64,000 nucleotides of DNA. Origin: Aestuariispira insulae (GTDB lineage: Bacteria; Pseudomonadota; Alphaproteobacteria; UBA8366; Aestuariispiraceae). Every line of letters starts with the position of its first letter. The first letter of the stretch is position 1. The stretch lies in contig NZ_QRDW01000008.1 in the NCBI RefSeq assembly GCF_003385955.1, positions 1 through 64,000 on the forward strand. Direction: 5' to 3'. A program made the translations under genes and the position numbers. Under the pieces are notes generated by a model. That model made no database searches. It was not told where the DNA came from and worked only from the letters and a program-made list of their open reading frames with translations. Below, piece by piece: positions 52,196 through 61,849 of this stretch.

Positions 52196-53272
52196 CTAGG
52201 ATTCCTTAACCGAAGCCTTTGCATGATCGGCACCGACCGCCTCTTGGACAGAGGCAAAGCCATCGCGTTTAAGGCATTCCGCCAATTCCCGCTTGATCGC
52301 AGGGATGAGCGCCGGACCATGGAAAACCAGGGCGGTGTAGAGCTGGACCAGGCTGGCCCCGGCGCGGATTTTTTCATAGGCATCGCGGCCGCTGGCCACC
52401 CCGCCGACACCGATCAGCGGGATTTTACCCTCGGTGCCGATATAGACCTTGCGCAGCATCTCGGTGGAGGGGCCAAAGACCGGCTTGCCACTCAGCCCTC
52501 CGGTTTCCCTAGCGACATCCTGGTGATGCAGGCTTTCCGGCCGGGCGATGGTGGTATTGGAGACGATCATGCCGTCCAGAGCCTGCTCAAGCGCGAGATT
52601 GCAGATCTCGGCCACATCCTCGTCATTGAGGTCGGGCGCGATCTTGACCAGGACCGGCAGATTGCGCTCCCGGGCCACCGCATCGCGCTCGCGCCGAACT
52701 GCCTGGATCAGGCCAATCAACTCGGACGGGTCCTGCAGGGCGCGCAGGCCCGGTGTGTTGGGGGAAGAGACATTGATCACCAGATAATCGGCAAAGGGGG
52801 CCAGCTTCCTGGTGCCCATGGCATAGTCGGCGGCGGCATCCTCGGAGGTTTTATTCTTGCCCAGATTGACCCCGATGATGCCGTTGTGACGCTTTGCCAG
52901 ATTTTTCGCCGCCTCGTCCATGCCCAGATTGTTAAAACCCAGCCGGTTGATCACACCACCATCGTCCGGCAGGCGGAAGATGCGCGGTTTCGGATTGCCG
53001 GGCTGGGCCTTGGGCGTGATCGATCCGACCTCGACAAAGCCCATGCCGGTGGCCAGCATGGCGGCCGTTACCTCGGCATTTTTGTCAAAGCCGGCGGAGA
53101 GGCCGATCGGGTTGGGGAAGCGGCGGTTCCACAAAGTGGTTTCCAGCACCGGATCATCATTACCGGTATCCTTCGGCCCCAGGCCCAGTTTGAGCGCTTT
53201 CAGGGTCAGGTTATGGGCGGTTTCCGGATCCAGGCAGCGGAGCAGCGGCAGGGCGAGGCTGGCAAGAGACAT
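52196..53272 (-). CDS. pyrD: Dihydroorotate dehydrogenase (quinone)
   Basis: Oxidises dihydroorotate to orotate with a membrane quinone as acceptor in pyrimidine synthesis. The 358-residue class 2 enzyme has the N-terminal helical extension that docks to the membrane (LASLALPLLRCLDPETAHNLTLKAL in pattern), the substrate loop NVSSPNTPG (about 179-187; the serine base of class 2) and the FMN-binding GVGGVASGRDAYEKIRAGASLVQLYT. It is 12 bases after a DUF952 gene in the same direction. It is not linked with other pyr genes here; carB lies far to the left on the same strand. Confidence 0.96.
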   Translation of the reverse strand: MSLASLALPLLRCLDPETAHNLTLKALKLGLGPKDTGNDDPVLETTLWNRRFPNPIGLSAGFDKNAEVTAAMLATGMGFVEVGSITPKAQPGNPKPRIFRLPDDGGVINRLGFNNLGMDEAAKNLAKRHNGIIGVNLGKNKTSEDAAADYAMGTRKLAPFADYLVINVSSPNTPGLRALQDPSELIGLIQAVRRERDAVARERNLPVLVKIAPDLNDEDVAEICNLALEQALDGMIVSNTTIARPESLHHQDVARETGGLSGKPVFGPSTEMLRKVYIGTEGKIPLIGVGGVASGRDAYEKIRAGASLVQLYTALVFHGPALIPAIKRELAECLKRDGFASVQEAVGADHAKASVKES

Positions 53273-53284
53273 GGGGCTTGGTCC

Positions 53285-53626
53285 TCAGTCGGTCAGGTCG
53301 GGGAAAAGATGCAGGCCATGCGGCCCCAGTTCCAGCGGTATCGCCATTTTGACAGCCGAAAGCGGCAGGTCGGCATAGAGATGCGGGAACAGCTGGCCAC
53401 CCCGGCTTTCCTCCCATTTGAGCGCTGCGCCCAATTCATCGCCCTCGGCCCCGATCAGGATCAGGTCGGTTTCGCCTGCGCGATGTTTGGCGGCACTTTC
53501 CGCCACCTGGGCGGCGGTGGAGAAATGCATGAAGCCATCGGCCAGATCCTCCGGCGTGCCGGTATAGGCCCCGGCTCGTTCTGCCTGTTCCCAGGCCGCT
53601 TTTCGTGCCAGATGATAGATGATCAT
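53285..53626 (-). CDS. DUF952 family protein
   Basis: A 113-residue small protein of the DUF952 family: YHLARKAAWEQAERAGAYTG at the N-terminus, then DLADGFMHFSTAAQVAESA, then ETDLILIGAEGDELG and FPHLYADLPLSAV, the conserved parts of the family. The family has a ferredoxin-like fold and possibly binds a nucleotide; its reaction is unknown. GGGAGG is at a good distance before the ATG. It lies 12 bases upstream of pyrD, so they are one operon. DUF952 proteins next to pyrD are common in alphaproteobacteria. Confidence 0.85.
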   Translation of the reverse strand: MIIYHLARKAAWEQAERAGAYTGTPEDLADGFMHFSTAAQVAESAAKHRAGETDLILIGAEGDELGAALKWEESRGGQLFPHLYADLPLSAVKMAIPLELGPHGLHLFPDLTD

Positions 53627-53913
53627 GGAATGCCTCCCGCCGAGCGTTGAAATATCCCGTTTTCTTTAAGGGCTGCGGGCGGAGAGGTCCAGATTTATTG
53701 AATTTTGGCGACTCGGCCTGCCTATTGCAGGTTTTTTTCGGGCGGAGAGTCATTTTTGTAGCGCACCAGCGAGAAGGGCAAAGTATCTAACATATGTAGA
53801 GCTATGAAAATAAATGCAAATATGACGCGAATATGCAAGTTGTCCTCCAGGAATACTGTCACACCATCGGCGCCAAAGTGGTAATTGTATCAGTATGATG
53901 GAGACGAATTTCA
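53627..53913. other. 287-base region with a small hairpin and T-run
   Basis: No gene is visible. CCTGC-CTATT-GCAGG followed by seven T residues (53717-53738) resembles an intrinsic terminator on the plus strand although no plus-strand gene is upstream; it might end a small RNA or be an accidental structure. The rest is AT-rich and includes the ribosome binding site GGAG ahead of the gene at 53914. Confidence 0.35.
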
Positions 53914-54198
53914 ATGAGCGAGGCTATTGTAGTGGACCTGAATGATGGTCTGACCGAAACTGTTGTCGAAGGTGTTTACGGGGCGCGATTGGGGCGGCGC
54001 CTGGGCCGGCTTTGGTTGGATTTTTATGTGGACCGCTGTGATCCCAATACGGGCAAAAAAAGGCGCGTGGTCGTTTCCAGACTTGCGATGGATCCCAGTG
54101 CGGTTGTGCAATTGGCGCAAACCTTGGTGGAAATGGATCTGGTCATCCGCAAGGATCAGGCCGATGAATCACAGGATTCAGGCAAGCGGATGAATTAA
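53914..54198 (+). CDS. Small hypothetical protein
   Basis: A 94-residue, unrecognised cytosolic protein with a strand-rich first half (AIVVDLNDGLTETVVEGVYG, then LGRLWLDFYVDRCDP) and a helix (VVQLAQTLVEMDLVIRKD) before a charged tail. The look is of a small beta-alpha regulatory protein. SD GGAG is nine bases ahead of the ATG. It faces the EamA gene, so it has a separate promoter. No family could be assigned, but composition and codon use match the neighbours. Confidence 0.6.
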   Translation: MSEAIVVDLNDGLTETVVEGVYGARLGRRLGRLWLDFYVDRCDPNTGKKRRVVVSRLAMDPSAVVQLAQTLVEMDLVIRKDQADESQDSGKRMN

Positions 54199-54216
54199 AG
54201 GGGCAGCCCAGGCAGG

Positions 54217-55110
54217 TCACCCTGCCCGGCGGTTGGTCCGTGTGATGGCGATGGAGACCCCCAGGGCCGCCAACGCCATCCCGGCCCAGGCGGCAGGCGG
54301 CATCGCCTCGCCCAAAAGCCACCAGCCGAAGAGGGCGGCCAGCGGTGGCACCAGGAACATCAGGGACGATACCCTGGCCACTTCACCGGACCGGATCATG
54401 GCCAGCAGCAGGCTGATTGCCAGGATCGAATTGCCGATCACCAGATAGGCCAGTGCCGCCATCAATTCCCCGGTCCATTTGACCGCCATGGTCTCAGTGA
54501 AATAGGCGATCGGGAGCACGGCAAACAGGCCTGCGCCATACTGAACCAGGTTGGAGACAACCGGGTGATAGCTGATGCCGAAGCGTTTTTCATACAAGAC
54601 ACCCGATGTGATGCCCAAAAGCCCCAGCAGGGAAAAGACGATGCCAGCCAATGTTGGCGGGGTAATGGTGGATCGGGCCAGAATGACAATCAAAACCCCG
54701 CCCAGCCCCAGCAGCAGACCCAGCCAGCGTTTCCAGCTGACCCTCTCGCGGGCCAGCCACGGGGCCAGCACCGCGACCAGGATTGGCTGCAGGGACATGA
54801 AAATGGCCAGAACACCCGCCGAAACCCCGGTCTTGAAGGCCCACCAGCAGAAACCGAAATAGACGGCCTGCATCAAGACCCCGACCACGGCCAGATGCAA
54901 CCAGTCCTTTGGGCGTTTTGGCAGGGCAGGGCGCAGGATCAGATAGAGCGGCAGCAATAGAATGAGGACGGCACCGAAACGCATGGAGAGCAGGGTCATC
55001 GGTTCGGCATATTGCAAACCGACCTTGGCGACAGCATATCCGCCCGCCCAGAGCAGGGTGAAGGCGACCGGCGCGAGGATGAGCCAGATCGGTTTTGACG
55101 GGCTTTCCAT
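54217..55110 (-). CDS. EamA-family (DMT) exporter
   Basis: A 297-residue membrane protein with ten predicted helices in two EamA repeats, closely similar in pattern to the gene at 6963 (QYAEPMTLLSMRFG against PYAEPMTLLSVRMG). The second repeat ends with GWWLLGEAMPPAAWAGMALAALGVSIAI. It probably exports amino acids or other small metabolites. Unlike its relative it has no adjacent MocR regulator. The ATG at 55110 (MESPSKP) is preferred to a TTG ten codons upstream; the first helix begins at about residue 8. Substrate unknown. Confidence 0.9.
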   Translation of the reverse strand: MESPSKPIWLILAPVAFTLLWAGGYAVAKVGLQYAEPMTLLSMRFGAVLILLLPLYLILRPALPKRPKDWLHLAVVGVLMQAVYFGFCWWAFKTGVSAGVLAIFMSLQPILVAVLAPWLARERVSWKRWLGLLLGLGGVLIVILARSTITPPTLAGIVFSLLGLLGITSGVLYEKRFGISYHPVVSNLVQYGAGLFAVLPIAYFTETMAVKWTGELMAALAYLVIGNSILAISLLLAMIRSGEVARVSSLMFLVPPLAALFGWWLLGEAMPPAAWAGMALAALGVSIAITRTNRRAG

Positions 55111-55219
55111 GAGGCCGGTTCCAATCAATTGCAAAAGCAAGTCTGAACCATAGAGGGGTTCGGCTATATTTGCCTATCACCAAACGGTGGCAATGACTTG
55201 GTCCAACAGGTCATGAATT

Positions 55220-55248
55220 GCCGGGGCGGTGGGGCCAACCGCCCCGGC
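55220..55248. repeat. GC-rich hairpin after the homocysteine methyltransferase gene
   Basis: GCCGGGGCGGT pairs perfectly with ACCGCCCCGGC around a seven-base loop. It lies just beyond the methyltransferase stop. The T-run needed for intrinsic termination is on the wrong side on the minus strand, so it may instead stabilise the 3' end. Confidence 0.45.
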
Positions 55249-55256
55249 GCGAAAAA

Positions 55257-56321
55257 TCAGGCATCGCCGCCCATGGCTTTTATATGATCCGGCAGGCGTT
55301 CATGGCTGCCATACATGAAGTGATTTTCCATTTTTTCCGAATAGCGGCTGGCCGGGGTTTCGCGACCGACCGCTTCGGCGACCTCGCGGATATGAATGGG
55401 AGAGGCGCCACAGCAGACCCCCAGATAACTGATGCCCGCTGCATAGGCCCGCTTGGCGAAATCACGAATCTCATAACGATTGACATAAAGCGGGTCGAGC
55501 GCGGTCGGGAAGGTGCGGCCATGGGGGCTGGGGCAGGTGCAGCCGTTATTATCGGTGAGGTTAAAGAAAGTGGGTTCGGCCTCGGTGGTGCGGTAAGGCA
55601 CCGGCAGACCGGCAACGGGGCAAGTGACCGCCGCGCGGATCTTGACCAGGTCATTGAGCATGATTTCCGGCCCGCGGAAGCAATTGAGCCCGACCACGTC
55701 GGCCCCCATTTGTTCCAATTCCTGGCAGGTTTCGACAATCCCGGCTCCGTCCATCATTTCATTGGCCGCCATGGGAGCCAATGTCACCACGGCCGGCAGA
55801 CCGCTCTGGCGCATCACTTCCAGCGCCACCAGGGCCTCGCCGGCGAAATAGAAGGTTTCCCCGATCAGCATGTCGGCCCCTTCCTCGACCGCCCAGCCGA
55901 CCATCTCTTCGAACATGCGCCGAACCTGTAGTTGTGCCTTGCGGTCATTGGGATCCCAGATATTGGTGTTGGAGATATTGCCTGCCATCAGGTTGGGTTC
56001 GCCCTTGGCACTGTCGGCCACTCGCCTGGCAATCTGAAGGGCGGCGCGGTTCAAGGGCTCCAACAGGCCTTCCTTGCCGATGACACGCATTTTCTCCCGG
56101 TGGCCGTTATAGGTGAAAGCCTCGACAATATCCGACCCGGCATGCTGGAAATCGCGATGAACGGCCTCCAGAATAAGGGGGTTCTCCAGTGCTACCTCCG
56201 GCACGAATTCCCCGGCTGTCAGATAGCCGCGCCGTTCCAATTCAAAAAGGAAACCTTCGGCACAGATAACCGGGCCGTCCTCCAGGCGTTGAAGCAGATT
56301 GCGGGTGTGTATTTTTGTCAT
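55257..56321 (-). CDS. Betaine-homocysteine-type S-methyltransferase
   Basis: Transfers a methyl group to homocysteine to make methionine; the zinc ligands expected for the family are Cys214 (in GLNCFRGPE) and Cys303-Cys304 (in GVCCGASP), the same three-cysteine pattern as betaine-homocysteine methyltransferase and MetH domain 1. Glu23 in AEGFLFELERRGY fits the substrate-binding position. The 354-residue stand-alone protein lacks cobalamin- or folate-binding domains, so it is B12-independent and the methyl donor could be betaine, dimethylsulfonium compounds or S-methylmethionine. A cobalamin riboswitch lies about 200 bases upstream on the same strand. Confidence 0.88.
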   Translation of the reverse strand: MTKIHTRNLLQRLEDGPVICAEGFLFELERRGYLTAGEFVPEVALENPLILEAVHRDFQHAGSDIVEAFTYNGHREKMRVIGKEGLLEPLNRAALQIARRVADSAKGEPNLMAGNISNTNIWDPNDRKAQLQVRRMFEEMVGWAVEEGADMLIGETFYFAGEALVALEVMRQSGLPAVVTLAPMAANEMMDGAGIVETCQELEQMGADVVGLNCFRGPEIMLNDLVKIRAAVTCPVAGLPVPYRTTEAEPTFFNLTDNNGCTCPSPHGRTFPTALDPLYVNRYEIRDFAKRAYAAGISYLGVCCGASPIHIREVAEAVGRETPASRYSEKMENHFMYGSHERLPDHIKAMGGDA

Positions 56322-56519
56322 GGCAGAAACCTTTCCGTGACGGATGTGAGTGCCGGGTCGCGGTCGGTTTTCAGCCGAGTTTGAAAATAACAGTCAGTCA
56401 TATGCGTATCCCCGTGCATGGTTGGCCGGGCCGGGTACTGACAGATTGGGGGCGTGTTTGGTTGAAACGACCGCAAAAACCCCAAGCCGCCGGGACACCC
56501 CGCCCGTTGACGAATTGGC

Positions 56520-56700
56520 TGATGGCAGGTCTCCTGGCTTGCGGGTCATGGCTGCCGTTCCGTCTTCCCGGCGATCAGGCCAGTGACTGGGTGGAACGGT
56601 GGCTTACCGCTTACAGTTGCGGGGGCAGCGCCGGACTTTCACCGGCTTCCCTCTTCGCTCCGCCCGGTTTTCACCGGTGCGCAGAACCAGAGCCAAATTC
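56520..56700 (-). ncRNA. Cobalamin (B12) riboswitch
   Basis: Read on the minus strand this leader has the features of the cobalamin family: the B12 box AGCCAGGAGACCTGCC near its 3' end (plus coordinates 56524-56538), the conserved GCCACT-type and GGGAAG segments, and the core GCAACTGTAAGCGG region with the pseudoknot-forming loop. It precedes the methyltransferase gene, with no other gene between. Riboswitches of this family normally turn expression off when adenosylcobalamin is bound, and B12-independent methionine synthases are classic targets. The expression platform is not certain; a GGCGGCTTGGGG-TTTTT stretch near 56470-56490 on the minus strand may be a weak terminator. Confidence 0.9.
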
Positions 56701-56806
56701 AGCATTACATCATTTGGACCAGGGTGCAATAAAGCATATAAAGAAAAGTTTATGTGCAAAAAGGAGCGGAGGGCTAACCTCCGCCCAAGTTAACCGACGT
56801 AGGGTA

Positions 56807-57445
56807 TTATTCCAGATAATCCGGAATGGGAATGCCGTCGGTAAGACGTGGATCCGCGACCAGCGGATCAATGATCTGGCGGGCAGGTTCAACCCCGGCC
56901 CAGATGGGCAGGGCGTAATCATCCTCATCATCGACAGGACCGCCGGTGCGGATCTTGGCGGAAGCTTCTTCGATCTCCATGGTGACCACGGTGGTGGCCT
57001 TGATTTCCTGGGCGCGGACCGGGCGCAATTCCTCCCAGCGGCCGGGCCAGAGATTATCCATCATCAGCTTCAAGGCTGCCTCTGCCTTGGCCGGGTCCTC
57101 AATCAACTTCGCTTTGCCAAAGGCCATCACTGCCCGGTAATTGGCGCTATGGTGAAAGGCGGAGCGCGCCAGCACATAGCCGTCAAACAGGGATGCGGTC
57201 ACACAGACCGGCACGCCGGTTTTGACCTGGCGCAGCATCCGGCTGGCGCTGGAGCCATGCCAATAGAGGCGGTTGCCGTCGCGCCAATGCAGGGTCGGGG
57301 TTACATAGGGCTGATCATCGATCACATAACCCACATGACAGAAATGGGCGGCATCCAGAATGCCGTGCACGGTTTTAAAATCATAGGCGGCACGCCTGTG
57401 CACGCGCTTCACACGGGAGATTTGACTGGGATTATATTCACTCAT
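56807..57445 (-). CDS. Pyridoxamine 5'-phosphate oxidase-family flavoprotein
   Basis: A 212-residue split-barrel flavin protein. The fold signature is FCHVGYVIDDQPYVTPTLHWRDGNRLYWHGS (only the pattern HVGYVxDDQPYVTP is cited), followed by VPVCVTASLFDGYVLARSAFHHSANYRAVMAFG, and a C-terminal extension to the strand of DYALPIWAGVEPA. These traits match the Nim/PPOX-like group rather than true PNPOx, since the PdxH active-site arginine cluster is not apparent. It is divergent from a MocR/PdxR-like regulator, which suggests a B6- or amine-related role. Cofactor, probably FMN or F420, is inferred. Confidence 0.82.
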   Translation of the reverse strand: MSEYNPSQISRVKRVHRRAAYDFKTVHGILDAAHFCHVGYVIDDQPYVTPTLHWRDGNRLYWHGSSASRMLRQVKTGVPVCVTASLFDGYVLARSAFHHSANYRAVMAFGKAKLIEDPAKAEAALKLMMDNLWPGRWEELRPVRAQEIKATTVVTMEIEEASAKIRTGGPVDDEDDYALPIWAGVEPARQIIDPLVADPRLTDGIPIPDYLE

Positions 57446-57571
57446 TTTCTTTGCCTGGAATGCTTGTGGTTCTGATGATGGTCATATGCCGGTTAAATTG
57501 GCTTGCATAAAAGAACCATTGTTGGAATATTGATGGTGCCATTTTTTGAAAGAGATTTGCGGGGGCATAAT
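57446..57571. promoter_or_regulatory. Divergent region between the PPOX gene and its MocR regulator
   Basis: The interval of about 126 bases contains TGGTTCT (57467-57473) and its exact complement AGAACCA (57512-57518), 38 bases apart. Inverted and direct repeats of this sort are common MocR operators; here the two arms straddle the likely promoter region. Confidence 0.4.
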
Positions 57572-59062
57572 ATGGTGCGCAGGACGGATAAAGCAGCATT
57601 GCTGCCGGTGGCCCTGGATCGGGACAGTGAAAAGCCAATGCATCGCCAGCTTTATGACCAGCTGCGCGACATGATCCTAACCGGGCGGCTGACGGCAGGC
57701 GAACGTCTGCCATCAACCCGGACCCTGGCCCAGGATCTGGGCGTGTCGCGCAATACGGTGGCGTCCGCCTTTGATCAATTGCTGGCGGAAGGCTATCTGG
57801 AAGGCCGGGTCGGGGCCGGATCCTATGTCACGACCGAACTACCGGAATCTTCCTGGCCTGCGGCCAATGATCCGGGCGCCGGGGCCAATCCGAGAACCAG
57901 GGGCCTATCCAAACGCGGCGAGCGTCTGGCATCACTGCGCCATCTGCGCAAAGGCAACCGGCATCCGGCATTTACCGCCGGTATGCCGGATTTGAAGGAA
58001 TTTCCTTTTGATATCTGGGCCCGGCTCATGTCCCGGGCCTGGCGCAATCCGCCGATGGATATCCTGGCCAATACGGAACCGGCGGGTTATCGCCCGTTAC
58101 GCGAAGCGATCGCGGGCTATGTCAGAACCTCACGGGCGGTGCGCTGTCATGCGGATCAGGTGATCATCGTTTCGGGTGCGCAGCAGGCGATCGGTCTGGC
58201 GGCTCATGTGCTGCTGGATGACGGTGATCCGGTGTTGGTGGAGGAGCCGGGTTATCCCGGCGTGCGCGGTGTGTTGTTGGCCGCAGGTGCTGAGCTGATC
58301 CCTGTGCCGGTGGATGATGAGGGGTTTGACGTGGAGGCGGGCGAGCGTATGGCGGCGGATGCCCGGCTGGCCTGTGTCGCGCCCAGCCATGAATATCCGC
58401 TGGGCGTTACTATGAGCCTCTCGCGCCGGCTCAAACTGCTCGATTGGGCGTCGCGCTGCGACAGTTGGGTGATCGAGGATGACTATGACAGCGAGTTTCG
58501 CTATTCCGGCAGGCCCTTGGCGGCTCTGCAGGGGCTGGACCGGGATGGTCGTGTGGTTTATGTCGGCAGCTTTTCCAAGGTGATGTTCCCCTCGCTTAGG
58601 CTGGGTTATCTGATTGTCCCGGAAGATCTGATCGATCCCTTCCGCCAGGCGCGTGCTGCCCTGGATGACCATCCGTCCACGACGGGTCAGCCCGCTTTGG
58701 CGCAGTTTATTGAAGAGGGGTATTTTGCCGCCCATCTGCGGCGGATGAAAAAGCTCTATGGTGCCAGGCAGGAAGCCCTGCTGGCGGCGGGCCAGAAATA
58801 TCTGGCGGGTGATCTGGATCTGAAAGCGACCGAAACAGGAATGCATCTGCCTGCCTTCTTCAAGCCGGCTTTAAGCGCGCGTATGAGTGATGTGGAGGCG
58901 TCCAGCCGGGCACGGGCACGCGGCATCACCGTTTCCGCCATGAGCGAATATTCCAGCACCGGACCGGGGCGGCAGGGGTTGCTGCTGGGATTTGCCGCGG
59001 TGCCGGAACATCAGATCGAGGCGTCCGTGCGCAAGCTGGCCGAAGCCCTGGCCGGGGATTGA
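57572..59062 (+). CDS. MocR-type (PdxR-like) transcriptional regulator
   Basis: A 497-residue fusion of a GntR winged helix (about residues 22-90; HRQLYDQLRDMILTGRL and SRNTVASAFDQLLAEGY) with a fold-type I aminotransferase domain (about 130-490). The PLP-lysine is in GSFSKVMFPSLRLGYL (about 336) and the aspartate-tyrosine segment IEDDYDSEFRY is present. PdxR-type MocR proteins sense PLP and regulate vitamin B6 genes; the divergent PPOX-like gene is a natural target. The ATG at 57572 with GCGGGGG ahead is preferred to earlier in-frame starts. It is distinct from the first MocR (5449). Confidence 0.9.
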   Translation: MVRRTDKAALLPVALDRDSEKPMHRQLYDQLRDMILTGRLTAGERLPSTRTLAQDLGVSRNTVASAFDQLLAEGYLEGRVGAGSYVTTELPESSWPAANDPGAGANPRTRGLSKRGERLASLRHLRKGNRHPAFTAGMPDLKEFPFDIWARLMSRAWRNPPMDILANTEPAGYRPLREAIAGYVRTSRAVRCHADQVIIVSGAQQAIGLAAHVLLDDGDPVLVEEPGYPGVRGVLLAAGAELIPVPVDDEGFDVEAGERMAADARLACVAPSHEYPLGVTMSLSRRLKLLDWASRCDSWVIEDDYDSEFRYSGRPLAALQGLDRDGRVVYVGSFSKVMFPSLRLGYLIVPEDLIDPFRQARAALDDHPSTTGQPALAQFIEEGYFAAHLRRMKKLYGARQEALLAAGQKYLAGDLDLKATETGMHLPAFFKPALSARMSDVEASSRARARGITVSAMSEYSSTGPGRQGLLLGFAAVPEHQIEASVRKLAEALAGD

Positions 59063-59151
59063 CCCTGTTGGAAAACGGTGATGCCAAAGATTGTATCAGC
59101 AGCTGAAAACCATAAATAATGAGTAACAAAGCCAATTTAACGGGGGAAAGA

Positions 59152-59577
59152 ATGACTACAAATTCCGCTTTTTCTGTCGAGATCGAACGGGCTTTTGCCG
59201 GTGCTGATCGTTCCTTGCTGAACGCGATGTCGGCTGCCTTTGGGTTGGTGGCCTGTTCCGATCAGGTGCTTGAACAGGTGGAAACCTCCCGGTTTCTGGC
59301 GCTGGCAAAAGAAACGGAGGCTTTGAAAGCTATTCCCTGGGAACAGGTGGAAACGGCCTTTCGGGAATGGACCCAAAGGTTGTTGCAGGAGGGAGAAACC
59401 GGCCGGGAAGAGGCGCTTAAGGCGGTCTCTGTCGTTCATGCCAGTGAGGCCTATCGTAAGCTTGTGCTTGGTAGCGCGCGCATTGCGCTCATTTCCAATT
59501 TCAAGGTCCAGGACATGGAAGAAAAGGCGCTTTCAGAAATTGCCGAAGCCCTGGGTCTGGATCCGGCTCAGGCCTGA
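59152..59577 (+). CDS. TerB-like helical protein
   Basis: A 141-residue cytosolic all-helical protein. RSLLNAMSAAFGLVACSDQVLEQVE at about 20-45 and the later ALSEIAEALGLDPAQA have the helical pattern of the TerB (tellurite-resistance) superfamily, whose members bind metal ions through acidic residues. The classic TerB metal-site acids are only partly seen. The family is widespread and most members are not involved in tellurite resistance. ATG 59152 is preferred because GGGGGAAAGA is well placed; ATG 59119 is possible. It stands alone and is convergent with the acetoacetyl-CoA synthetase gene. Confidence 0.65.
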   Translation: MTTNSAFSVEIERAFAGADRSLLNAMSAAFGLVACSDQVLEQVETSRFLALAKETEALKAIPWEQVETAFREWTQRLLQEGETGREEALKAVSVVHASEAYRKLVLGSARIALISNFKVQDMEEKALSEIAEALGLDPAQA

Positions 59578-59601
59578 ATTTTCATTCAGGGAAAAGACGA
59601 C

Positions 59602-59634
59602 AAGAAGGGGGCGGATAAATGCCGCCCCCTTCTT
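59602..59634. terminator. Terminator between the TerB-like gene and the acetoacetyl-CoA synthetase gene
   Basis: A perfect 13-base-pair stem, AAGAAGGGGGCGG / CCGCCCCCTTCTT, with a seven-base loop, located between two convergent genes. Confidence 0.85.
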
Positions 59635-59651
59635 TAATCTGGCCAGGAAAA

Positions 59652-61607
<1,956 letters not shown>

Positions 61608-61786
61608 GAATTTTTCCCTGCATATGTCTCTTCACGGGCCTCGGTTTATAGCACCGGTATCTAAACCCTGGTTGCCGGTTGCAATAGCATTAATCCGACA
61701 TAAAGCTCAAGTTTTCGCTGCGCTGCACCAAAATTATCGCAACGTCGATAAGATTTGAATCCATGATATACACAGCATTGCCTATG

Positions 61787-61826
61787 AAAAAGCCCGGACA
61801 GTGGGTATGCACTGTCCGGGCTTTTT
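61787..61826. terminator. Strong bidirectional terminator behind the RND pump gene
   Basis: A perfect 17-base-pair stem, AAAAAGCCCGGACAGTG / CACTGTCCGGGCTTTTT, with loop GGTATG. It lies 24 bases past the pump stop codon on the minus strand, ahead of the acetoacetyl-CoA synthetase start. Confidence 0.95.
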
Positions 61827-61849
61827 CTGATATCGGTGCTCACTTCCCG

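Noticed and set aside
51935-53650. 570-codon open frame on the plus strand spanning the pyrD and EAL region
   Set aside because: It crosses the pyrD, DUF952 and EAL genes in antisense and contains no known domain.
55220-55248. Intrinsic terminator of the methyltransferase gene
   Set aside because: On the minus strand the T-run is before the hairpin, not after it, so it does not fit an intrinsic terminator.
56315-57475. 386-codon open frame on the plus strand over the riboswitch and PPOX gene
   Set aside because: It reads through the cobalamin riboswitch and the PPOX gene on the opposite strand; both are well supported.
59152-59577. Tellurite resistance system
   Set aside because: Only a TerB-like fold is seen and no other ter gene is present; the family is broad.
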